Positions 45,876 to 56,039 of a stretch of 64,000 nucleotides of DNA are shown here, in pieces. The stretch comes from Erodium maritimum (taxonomy: Eukaryota; Streptophyta; Magnoliopsida; Geraniales; Geraniaceae): contig OY997594.1 in assembly GCA_963921825.1 (NCBI GenBank), forward strand, positions 11,351,001 through 11,415,000. The letters run 5' to 3'. The notes beneath the pieces were generated by a model that saw nothing but the letters and a program-made list of their open reading frames with translations, ran no database searches and was not told the origin of the DNA. The position numbers were made by a program, and so were the translations under genes. The stretch's first letter is position 1, and every line of letters starts with the position of its first letter.

Positions 45876-47876
45876 TTTTTACCTTTGTTTAGCGAAAGGG
45901 ATTGCATACTATTAATTATTATGTGGATCGGGCATAGATTGGCCTGACACATAAGGACAGGGGATGAACATGCCTCCCTACCGAGCCAATGGGAGGCCTT
46001 ATTCGCTAACTTTTTGACAAAGATGAGTTTTGAGTCCTTGGTTTGAGATAGCAAAGCAGGTATATCTTGAAGAATGAAGCCTAAAGGTGAAGTAAGGGGG
46101 TAGTCGAATTGACCATGTGAGTAATTGTCTGGGCATCTAATCGAATAAGTATCTGAGTGCATTTCATATCTTTTGCGAACGTCGGGGCTACTGACACAAC
46201 GTGAGTGTCAATTATCGATGGGGACCATAGAGCAAAGACAACACCATTCCTTGCTGCCTGAACTTGGTCATATGTTGAGCGGGAAATAAACCCCTATCTT
46301 AACTGCATGTTGTCGGAAAACACTGGTCCATCGATGTTGAAAAAAATCCCTTTGGCAGTGGCGGGATACAACTCGTTTGTGCCTTTGGGTTGTACTTGGT
46401 GGGAGAAGACCGGGGTTGGGAGTTGTCCTCTTTCCAAGTTAGCATTTTTTTCATAGCACCATACTTGAGTCTTATGTCTGAGGGGGTACTATCGCTCTAA
46501 AACTTGGTATTCTGGGCTTTCCAAATATCCCATAACCAACCCAAGACTCGAGTCAAAAACTTAGGTATTGCCTCGACAGTGATAATTTCTTAGCATTCTG
46601 CAAAGTAGAGTTTGGGAGAAAGTACTGGGAGGGTCCCAGACATCGACCAACAACATTTGGCGAAACCACAGTAGAAGAGATGGTGGCTAATTGTTTCCTG
46701 ATGACGACCATACATTGGGCAGGTTGAGGATACCTTGACCAATTGTTGCAGGAAGAATCGTCAGTTAAGGCTCTCTAGAGTAAGATACAAAGGTAGGGTC
46801 GTGTGGGGATACTTAATAGGTCAGGCCATGGTGGTAAGGTAGCTGAAAATCTTGCTTGGGCTCTAATCTAATTTAGGACCTTGAATCATGCACAAGTGAT
46901 GTAAGATCTTTTGGAATCCGTGGCCCAATACCACTCATCCTTAGTACGGTGACAGAGAGAGGTACGACCAGGATCTCATCTTGGTCTTCTTAGTAAAAAA
47001 TATGCCTTATGAGGGTTACATCCCATATCCTGGTGTTGGGGATCATAAGGCATGCGATCGGGGCATTAAGATGAACTGGGGAGACAGTTTGAATGGTTGG
47101 GGTGGACCTTAATAACCATGGATAATGAAGAATATGAGTGTCCGTTCTAGGCTTAATAGCCCGACGGAGGCCTGATTGCATGAGAGGTTGAATGGAAAAT
47201 ATGCTAGCACATGTATAACTGAGGTTATTACCTAAAGTGGCCGATAATAAATCCCTCGATGGGTAATACCATGCACGTAGAAGACGAAAAACTAAAGAGT
47301 TAGGTCGCAAAAAAGACCTCGTGCCTTTTTCCCAAGAAGCGTCATATTAGTACCATGCAGATGACGGAACCCAATTCCACCTTTCACATTAGGGTTGCAA
47401 AGTTTTTCTTAGTCCTGCTGGATAATTGGCCACCCCTTGATGACATACCTTCCCCACCAAAACCCGGCTAAGGCGATATGGATCTTGTCTGTGATACTAC
47501 ATGGTACCTTGAACATCAACATGATATATATTGGAATAGGCGTAATGACGGAACATATCACCACCTCCAACCATGCCGGTGATAACATATTTCCATCTCA
47601 AGACTGAATACGTCGGACCACCCGGTCCCCCAAGTACACATATGAAGAGTCATACTCCTCCCAGTCATGTTAGTATCTTTGAGGTAAAAGGATGACTATG
47701 ATATTTATGCTATGTTTAGGGTGGTACAACAAGATTATCGGTTTGCGAGAGGGAGTATTAGAGCTAAAGAAAATTGAAAACTTTTGATTATTCGGAACTT
47801 GGTCTGATAATGTACCAAACAACGTCAGGATGTCTTGGATGGAGGTAGAATCCTCAATATCAACTTTGTAGAAAAT

Positions 47877-50537
47877 GTAACTGTAAGAACCTCCCCCCCG
47901 GTCGATCTCGGTCAAACCGGTGGTTTTTGGGGAAAATCTACTTTCGGCCGGAAAAGTCAACCGATGACTCCGGGAGCCATTCGGGACCTTTTCGGGACCC
48001 AAAAAAGCTTAGCCGTCGTTACGGTTAGCTTAGTTGGGTCGTTCCCTTTCAAATGACTATTTTTACGAAAAAGTCAACTTTCGGTCAAACTAGGCCTAAT
48101 TAGATGTTAAACCGTATTAAATTAAAGGTGCTGGAAATTATTAAGGGCAAGGTGCCCCCCACATAGACACTTGTCCATGTTGCCTTGGAGGGGAAGAAAT
48201 GGGTCTATAATGACCCATTTACCCTCATATATGCCAAAATAGAAGAAAAGGAGCAAAGAGGGCCTTTTAGTCTTTTCTCCCTTAGGTTTAAGAGCCATCA
48301 AAGAGAAATTTCAGTTCATTTTCCCTTGTTGGCCGAATTCTATAGAGAGAAGAGAGAAGTTGGAGAACTCCATTGAAGCTTAAAGAAGAAGAAAGAGAAA
48401 GGGAGCTCCTTTGGTGGTTTTTCTTCCCAAATTTTCTCCAAAGCTACATAATCTTCATCATCTCTTCATCCCCAAGGTAAGTAAACTCTAACAAACTACT
48501 TTTAATCAATTTGGGGTTATGGGTTTCCATAGAAATTGCATGAACTTGTTGGGTTTTGAGTTATTTGTTGTTAGATGATTGTTTATGAGAAGAAGGAGGT
48601 TGATTTATGTAGAAATCAATTGGGGTTTTGGTTGTTTTAGATGGAAATCTCTTGGGTAATTGTTGTTTTGATGAAACCCACTAAGGGTATTGAAGTATTG
48701 AAGTTATGAGACTGATTTGGAGGTTTTGGGTTGAGAAAAATGGAGTTTTTGGTGTTGATTTCGTGGAAAAGAGGCTGGAGGAAGAAGAAGGGCGAGTCTG
48801 CTCGGACCCGTCACGGATCCGTGACGGGTACCATGACGGAAGATGTCACGGCTCCGTGACGGAGGCCGTGACGGCATACGTCACGGTTCCGTGACGTCAT
48901 CCGTGACGGGGAGCCTCACGACTCCGTGACCCGAACCGTGGCAGATCAGTTTTGGGCCTTTTTGGTCCATTTTGGGTGTTTTTCGTTTAATTAGAAAGGT
49001 TATCTTGAACCGAACGTTTGGGGGTTTTAACTTGAGTGTTTGCCTCTTAAACCACCCTTGATTTGTCATTAATTCTAGTACTATTTGTAATCTTAGACTA
49101 TGTTCCCGAGCACGGCGGAAGAGACTTGTATGCGGCTCTCAAGTGACTAAGCGTTTGGATAGCGTTTGAGGTAGGGAAGAGTAGTAATAACCGCTTTTAA
49201 TTAAAGAATGTTAATAGTATGCATATAGGACGTAATAAAAGGTAAAGTCTTAGCTTGCATATAGAATGTGATTAACTAGAATCACATGTGGCCATGTGGG
49301 CCTTAGGATTGTGTGTTGGTTGTGATTATTAGTCCTTAAATGTTGATGTATAGTATCGTCTTTGGTTACTTTAAGAATCATAGCATGCTATATGAATTGT
49401 GATGAATGTGATACGAATGGTTGTTTCTGGATATGATTGGTAGAATAAATGTGATACGAATGGTTGTTTCTTGATATGATTGGTTGAATGAAAGTGATAT
49501 GAATCGTTGTCTTGTGATATGATCGGGTGAATGATAAACTGATGTGTTGGGTTGGGTAAGTGTATCGGTAAGTTTGATGGTATGATAAGTTCGGTGTAAC
49601 ATGTGTGGTATTGTATTGTGTGGTGTGACTTGTACCCCGATGTGCGTTTCTGGGAAGATACTTGACCGAGGTGTGTGCCGGTCCAGTATGTTTGTTCAAG
49701 ATTTACCCCGATGTGCGTTTCCGGGAAGACATCTAGGCCGATGTGCGTTTCCGGTATGATGTATTGTTTGCTTACCCCGATGTGCGTTTCCGGGAAGACA
49801 TCTAGAACGATGGGTATTCTGGTATGATGTATTATTTGTTTCACCCTGATGCTATGTGTTCGGTAAGACATCTAGGCCGATGGTGTATTCCAGTACGATG
49901 TATGTATTTCACCCCGATGTACGGTTCCGGGAAGATATCTAGGCCGATGTTGTGTTCCGGTACGATATGTTGAGTTATGAGTGATGATCGAAGTATCACG
50001 GTGTACCTTCCTCATGTCCATATGATGTCGGTTTGAGTGTTTGTTTGTAGTTGGCATTGTAATGTAATAGTTGGTTGTCTGGGTGTTTCTCTAGCTGAAT
50101 CTGTTGTCATCAATGTTATATTCCTGGTGGTTTTGGTCTGAGTTGTCACTTACTAGTATGAATTATTGACCGAGCAATTGTGGTGACGGTGCAGGAGTCA
50201 TTTCTGTTACTACTTTTTCCTACTGAGCGCAAGCTCACCCCTTCTATTTTACTGTTTTTACAGGTTTCGATGGTGAGTCGGTTTAGAGGACGTCTCAGAG
50301 CTCGGGAGCTCATCGAGAGTCCGGGGGTTTATCTTTTAGTAGAGACGTACTTTCTGTTTATGAACTAAACTGTGTTTTTACTTATTTGGATTTGAGCGTT
50401 TGACTCGTGGCATCGGATTTGATTATGAACTATTCAGAGATTTATGTTACTTAAATTTACTTGTATTATTGCCTTTATTTTATTTTAGTTACGTCTCGAG
50501 TTCGGGCAAAAAACCGGATTTGGGGCGTGACAGTAAC
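47877..50537 (+). mobile_element. solo LTR (2651 bp), second copy
   Basis: The body 47882-50532 starts TGTAAGAACCTCCCC and ends TTTGGGGCGTGACA, with a perfect GTAAC duplication (47877-47881, 50533-50537). It matches 41325-43862 along its length, including the shared 5' 300 bp, the CCGTGAC cluster (48800-48945) and the TACTGAGCGCAAGCTCACCC motif (50220). It is about 113 bp longer, mostly from the tandem array at 49634-49979. It interrupts a LINE RT directly after its catalytic-motif codons. No internal region remains. Confidence 0.93.
49634..49979. repeat. tandem array of five 68-71-bp units inside the LTR
   Basis: Units begin ACCCCGATGTGCGTTTCCGG at 49634, 49705, 49774, 49843 and 49911 and contain GGGAAGACATCTAGGCCGAT followed by a second TTCCGGTATGATGTA half. 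The other LTR has only about two comparable units (43357, 43431). The 166-codon minus frame at 49371-49871 is a by-product of this array. Confidence 0.85.
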
Positions 50538-52617
50538 AATCCTCAACAAAGAACATGTGAGATATAATGGGGCCCCTCAAGCCACTGCTATCTCGTGAAT
50601 CCTGACTTCCTATTGCATTTTACTTGGCAGACGAGACAGACCCTCCATATAAAAAAGGAATAGATACGGGGATAAGGGGTCCCCCTGTCTTAAGCCCTAT
50701 CTCAGAGAGAAAGTTTGAGTTTCCTTCCTTCCTGAGCTAACCAAATAGGATTTTGATCTCATACGGACCACACTTAGAGCCCGTCATTTAGATGAAAAAC
50801 TCATCCTTTCCATTACTAAAAGAATGAACGACCACTCGACTCGATCATAGGCTTTACTCATATCGAGTTTCAGCTCCATAAACCCCTCATAACTCGTTGA
50901 TTGTGAATGTAATGGAATATCTCAAAGGAAATCAAAATATTATCTAGAATACATCTTTTGGGAATGAAGCCGTCTTGGGCTTGGGAAATAATCCCATGCA
51001 AGAGAGGTTTCAAACGATTACCCAATACTTTATAGAAAATTCGAAAGATCACATTGCATAAAGCGATAGGTCGGAGATCAATAATCAACAACAAATTTGG
51101 TTTCTTGGGAATCATCACCATATTGATCGCATTCAGGCATGAGTCAAAAGTTCCTTCATAGATCGTTTGTTGTAAAAATCTAACCACCTCCTCCTGAACT
51201 CTTTTCCAATAGTGTTGAAGGAACCGGAATTGAGGCCGTCATGACTTGGTGCCTAATCAAGTCTCATTTGGAACACAACTTCCAACACCTTTTTCATTCA
51301 ACACCGCTTGTAGAAGGGTAGTGTTTTGTGAGTTAGTTATACCAATTCCCTAAAACCAAACAGGAAAATTTTGGAGTTTAGGAAGCTCGGTAGTGAATAA
51401 GATTATGAAGTTCGAGAAGACAAGGTCTTTGTTCCCGTATTCCAAGTGGCCAACTCCCTCTCATCACTCTGAGCAGTGAAACCCGCATTGCCCTTGCAAC
51501 GGAATGAGGAAACTACGACGAACTTGTCCCATTTGGTTGAACCATATATCCACACTCCGGATCCTGAACTCAACGATACTCAAAACAAAACTTCCTGGTA
51601 CTTGATGATGATTGACATGGAGAAAATAGTGAGGAGTAGGGGCTAGTGGTTTGAGGTCGTGGTTCCTGTATTCCGTAACTCCTCGTTCGATAACGAATAG
51701 TACATATCTTGGGATATTATAGCTCGATCAAGGAAATATTCTACATGCGCATATTATTTCTTTCCCGAAACCATGTAAATGGGTGACCCAACATCGGCGT
51801 ATCACGTAGGTCTAAATCATCTATCACATCTTGAAAGGCTTGAAGGAGAGTCAACGTGTATTATTGACTTCTCAAGGTTCCAATTGATGAAGAATATTTT
51901 TGAAGTGCCTGATGACAACACATGATCTCTATTTATCCCCAATGGTCATAAAAGATCCCAAGATTGATTCCAGTGATCTGTTCGTGCGTGTCCATAAAAT
52001 CCTGTAACCTCGATCAGAAGTTTACCTAGAGATGTTATAGTGACATCGATTTGGTTTGTGGAGGAAGTGCCCATCGTGACGTCCAGACCCGCAACCCACA
52101 TCATTTCAAAACCCTGTTTTTGTCCATCGTCAGGACCGTAGTCCTCAGGTGGAGTCCCAAGCTCCGCTGCAATAGTGTGAGTTTTGACTCATGCGTTAGT
52201 GTCTTAGATAGAAAAATTAGGTGCGGATGATGAGCATCCAATAGTTGTTTCAGGTGTTGGGTGTGGGTAATGAAGCCCATCCCCTAGCAATTTCAGGCGA
52301 AAATTCAATGGTCCGGTTTCTAAGAATAGGTAGAGTTGGTGGGAGTTAGAGATCGGGGGATTCAGCTAGGAGAGAAGGCATGCTGGTGAAGGCGATTGAG
52401 AGGATGGGGAGGTTGGTTGAGAGAAAGGACAAGTGGTGGAGTGGTAACCGAAGACGGGATAGTAGGATAACGTGTTGTCGGACGCCTTGGCGGGCCAAAG
52501 GATGAAGACACCAGTAACGACTTGAATTTTATGGAGATCTCGATGAAGATTTTATTGAGGAACTCTAAGAGACGACATATCTTACTACTCTCAGGTATTT
52601 ATCAGTTTTTGACTTAG

Positions 52618-54299
52618 TAACTTTTCATCGTGTATTAGAAATCTCTCTCGCGCCTCGAGAGTAAACCCTAGCCCTAGTCCCTGCGACTATGGTGCTCCCT
52701 AGTCCTGTCTCTGCTGCCGAAACCGCCACTAACAATGTTTTTGTAACTATCGGCTTTGTCATGGCGTCTCCGGTACAACCTTCTCCTTTGAAGTCCTTTC
52801 TCTGTCCTCCTTAAGCGGTTTTGCCTTTAAAGGCCCAACGTAGGAGGAAGCCGAAGCAAACACTAGTTGGGCTTCCCTCTGCACCTCTTTCTCTTTCAGT
52901 GGAACCACCACTACTTCCACTCTTCGACCTTAGTGCTCCTCGTGATAGGGGCCCCATACCGTCCCCTATCGGGAAACCACTTTGAGGTCAACCAGTGAGG
53001 GCTACGGTCATTTCTTTGTCTGCAAGCAACTCCCCTTTGGTTCTCCATCCACCTCCTCTAGCCGTCATCTCTCTAGTTCCTCATACTTCTCGTGCTCATA
53101 TTCTTCATGTTGAGGTCGGGCCTCAGTTCATCCCTCCACTTTACTAGGCCTCGGCACGTGGGAAAGCTCCAGCTGCTGATCCCCCAAGGTTGGCCATGGA
53201 AGCTTTGGGTATAGGCCGTTTGATTCCTAACAAGGATCGGATTCCGCTCATCCCATCCCTTCTCACTGCACCGGTTGGCCTGAATCATGGCGGAAGATGG
53301 CTCAATCCTAGGAGGGGTCCCCATCATCCATGGCTTTCGTCGTGACGAATCTGTTGGCTTCCATGGTGTCACTTCAGGACTGGTTCTCGCCCTGTTCCCT
53401 CAAGGAGGCTGAGGGGGTGGAGATGGTGGCCCCAAAATCCCCGGTCGCCTCCTCTGTGCTTGTGTGACAACAGTTCGGGTTGGTAGGCAAGTTCAGGGCA
53501 CCAATGCCTCCCCAGAAGAGTGTTCGTCTCGATACCACTACATGGGGGTGATCTACGGAGGAGTATCAGAAGGACAAACCGGTGAAGCCATACGCAACAG
53601 ACTAAAAGGAGAGTTCATCGTCGACCATATCTCCGAGGTTTAGGTTTTTATCTCCGAGCACTATATCTAAGGGCTCCTCGTCTCGTGGGAGGAGCTCATG
53701 TGTTTCCCCGATCACTGTATCTAAGGGTACAAAACCTTAGGTCATCACCCATATCGGGAAGATAGATCCCGACTGGAAAAATTTGGTGATCGTTCATCCC
53801 TCTGGTGGCACGGTCACTGAAGTTTCAACGCCCTCTCCGCTTGGGCACAGAGATGTTAAAGGAGCTGCTACTAGAGGACTGTTAAGGCCCGCTGTTGGGG
53901 CTCCCTAGGATGATCAGGCGAGAGCTGGTAAGCATCCTCGTCAGGAGGGATGCTTTCCTCCTCACGCTTCAAGCACTGGCCCTGGGAGGGGTCTATGTGA
54001 AAGTCTTGCCTCCTATTACTAATGTAGTCCAAACTCGGATTTTTGAGCAGGAGTTCCAGTTTTCTTTTCTTTCCCCCACTGTTTTCCCGCTTATGTGGCG
54101 CCTCAATACTGTCTGACGGTTATAGTATTACAAGAACTGCGAACCATTCGTTCTTTGTCTGTTCTTTCTTCGTGGTTAGAGAAATTATTCCTTTTCGTAC
54201 ATCTATATAGTTGAAAATCTTATTAATTTTTTTGAAACAGTTGAAATCTGATTAATAATATTGTACCTTTCATTAAAAAAATAACTTTTCACCGTGTAT
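52618..54299 (+). mobile_element. ORF1-only non-LTR retroposon with 18-bp duplication
   Basis: TAACTTTTCATCGTGTAT (52618-52635) recurs at 54282-54299 with one mismatch, with an A-run at 54275-54281. The body is 52636-54281 (1646 bp), plus. It begins with a CTCTCTCG leader and AAACCCTA (52663-52670). It carries only ORF1-type sequence (see the pseudogene entry), then a T-rich 3' region. There is no EN, RT or RNase H between ORF1 and the A-tail, so it is a non-autonomous half-LINE or an internally deleted copy. Confidence 0.88.
52690..53910 (+). pseudogene. ORF1-type protein of the half-LINE, broken
   Basis: Starts near ATG 52689 (MVLPSPVSAAETATNNVFVT). The basic patch PLKAQRRRKPKQ (about 52830) and VGLPSAPLSLS correspond to those in 560-1436 and 27640-29690. 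Further on are RLAMEALGIGRLIPNKDRIP (53190-53250), QQFGLVGKF-like sequence near 53470, and KIDPDWKNLV near 53770, equivalent to DPGWKNLV at 12780-12860 and WKNLEA at 29310. The DUF4283-like and CCHC segments present in the 28.7-29.1 kb copy are not recognisable here, so the middle is shortened. Several stops and frameshifts. Confidence 0.6.
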
Positions 54300-54373
54300 A
54301 GTTTTAATTAATAATAATATAATATAATCATATGTATGTATAAATGTGTCTCGTGATTACACCATAACAAAAT

Positions 54374-55349
54374 AATACCCATAAACTTTTTGACGCGCAG
54401 AGCCCTCTCTCTCAAAGGAAACCCTACGCCTCCCTCTTCTTTTGCAGCTGTCGCCATCGACGGTCGCCGCCACTCCGGTCATGGTGGTTGTCGGCGGCTC
54501 TGTCTCCCTCTCTCGTACCTAATCCCGCTTCTCTCCCTTGCCATGGTCAGTCGCTGCCCTTCCCCACCCGCCGCCCTCCTCCTCCACCCGGACGTGGTCG
54601 TGTCTTGCTCAGCCACACCACCTCTCCGGTCTCCTGCAGCGATCGTCAGTCGTCGCCCTCCTCCACCTTGACCTGGTAAGATATCCACCCCACCCACATC
54701 GCCGGTTCATCCCCTGTTTCACCCTCTCGTTGACCGATTCCATCCGACACCCGCTGCCCTTACGCCTCCAACGTCCTCCTCCGGACGCCCCTCCCGCCCC
54801 TGATCTTGGCTTGGTGTTCAAAGTCCCTACCTCCACCTCTCCGTTCAGATCTGTCGGCACAGTCCGAAGCTCAGGGATTCGAGGACCCACACGAACCCTA
54901 GGGTTTCTCTTGAACCTTCGGGTTGTTTCATGGTTTCGTTCTTTTGTTGGGTTTGGGATCCGGGAGGAGGTGCGTTAGGTTGAGGTATGTCTCCACGGTT
55001 TCTTGGCCGTCCCAGGAGGAGGAAGGAAGCAGATCGCCCCGTTGGAGCATTTCGAGAACCCGGCGTGCGCTTGGTTTTTTTCTATCTTAGTTTGTTTTGG
55101 TTAAGACTTATTGTATGCTGGATTATTTACATTATGTTTCGTACTTTTGAAATGTAGGTAATGGAATGTCGTGAATTAGTGACTACGATCAAAAGTAGAT
55201 TATTACTATAGGCTCATGAGCGTACGGCTTGCTAAGGTCGGTCCGGACAAATATCTGGAACGTAGGGTTTTTACGCCCTATCTTGTATGATTATTTGTTC
55301 ACAGTAATGCACTTCCTTAATTACTCGTTTCAAAAAAAATACCCATCAA
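54374..55349 (+). mobile_element. short non-LTR retroposon with 12-bp duplication
   Basis: AATACCCATAAA (54374-54385) and AATACCCATCAA (55338-55349) match at 11 of 12, with an A-run at 55332-55339. The body is 54386-55337 (about 950 bp). It begins CTCTCTCAAAGGAAACCCTA (AAACCCTA at 54419-54426) with GC-rich Pro/Ser-coding frames (54538-54978), a T-rich 3' half and no recognisable domain. It probably represents a 5' leader joined to a 3' end, mobilised in trans by LINE proteins. Confidence 0.82.
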
Positions 55350-56039
55350 TTGTTAAAGATAATTTCAATTTTTCCCACATGTGAATCTGTTAAAAAAATA
55401 CTTGTTGCATTTTGATGTATTTGAGATGGCTAATCCGCCACATCATGCCCGCTTATGACTTTGGGAGTTTTGTGTCATGTCACACACACCTATAAGACAT
55501 GTAAAATAATAACAGATGGAAAGTGACGAAATCGATTCTTTATTATGGATGAGCGTACTGATAAGAAGTGTAAACTAAACGTTCAAATTATGGTTAAGAG
55601 GATAATAATAAAATAGTTGTGTCGATAACCTTAACATTTCTTATAGCGGATGATCTCACGACCACTATATCCCAACCCACTGTTCCTTTCTTGATTAACA
55701 TGACCTCAGATAGTCCCGCTTATTCTTCTGCAACATGTGTATACTAATGGGCACATAATGTCCATTTCATGACCAATTATCACGTTATTAGTCAGTCGAA
55801 TTGGGAGATTGGTTGGATCGAATTGAGACCGTATTTCTGCTCAACCAAGTAAATCAGGATGGTGAAAAATCCGATCAATTCAAAGTAGTTGTCATGAAAA
55901 GTTAATTTTAGTTCATGATTGATTATTCTTTTTCCCACAACGAATAAACTAAAAATTGGTTTGCATAAGTTAAAACAAAATAAATAAAACAGTCAAAGGT
56001 GTTACAAGTATTATATTACGTATGAAATGCCCTAGGATT
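55350..56039. other. AT-rich intergenic DNA
   Basis: No gene or bounded repeat seen between the two retroposons. Confidence 0.5.

Larger units (their letters stand above)
45880..52600 (-). mobile_element. degraded L1-like LINE, minus, split by a solo LTR
   Basis: ORF2 segments in order on the minus strand: endonuclease start near 52290-52180 (NC-x-GMG, then HLIFLSKTL), linker, RT at 51187-50540 (LRPIALCNVIFRI, QDGFIPKRCILDN), active-site region at the LTR junction, FSIFFSSN beyond it, zf-RVT region near 46650-46750, and RNase H end at 46160-45880 (VKKLANKASHWLGREACSSP). Removing the LTR leaves about 4.1 kb. The 3' end near 45880 has only a short T-run, and no duplication was found. It is more decayed than the LINE at 34129-38718. 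Confidence 0.8.

Noticed and set aside
49371-49871. 166-codon minus-strand open frame
   Set aside because: Produced by the 68-71-bp tandem array inside the LTR; the protein is repetitive.
45839-52602. CAGGTTTTTAT and CAGGTATTTAT as the target duplication of the LINE at 45880-52600
   Set aside because: No T-run directly follows the left copy and the sequence is low-complexity; insufficient.
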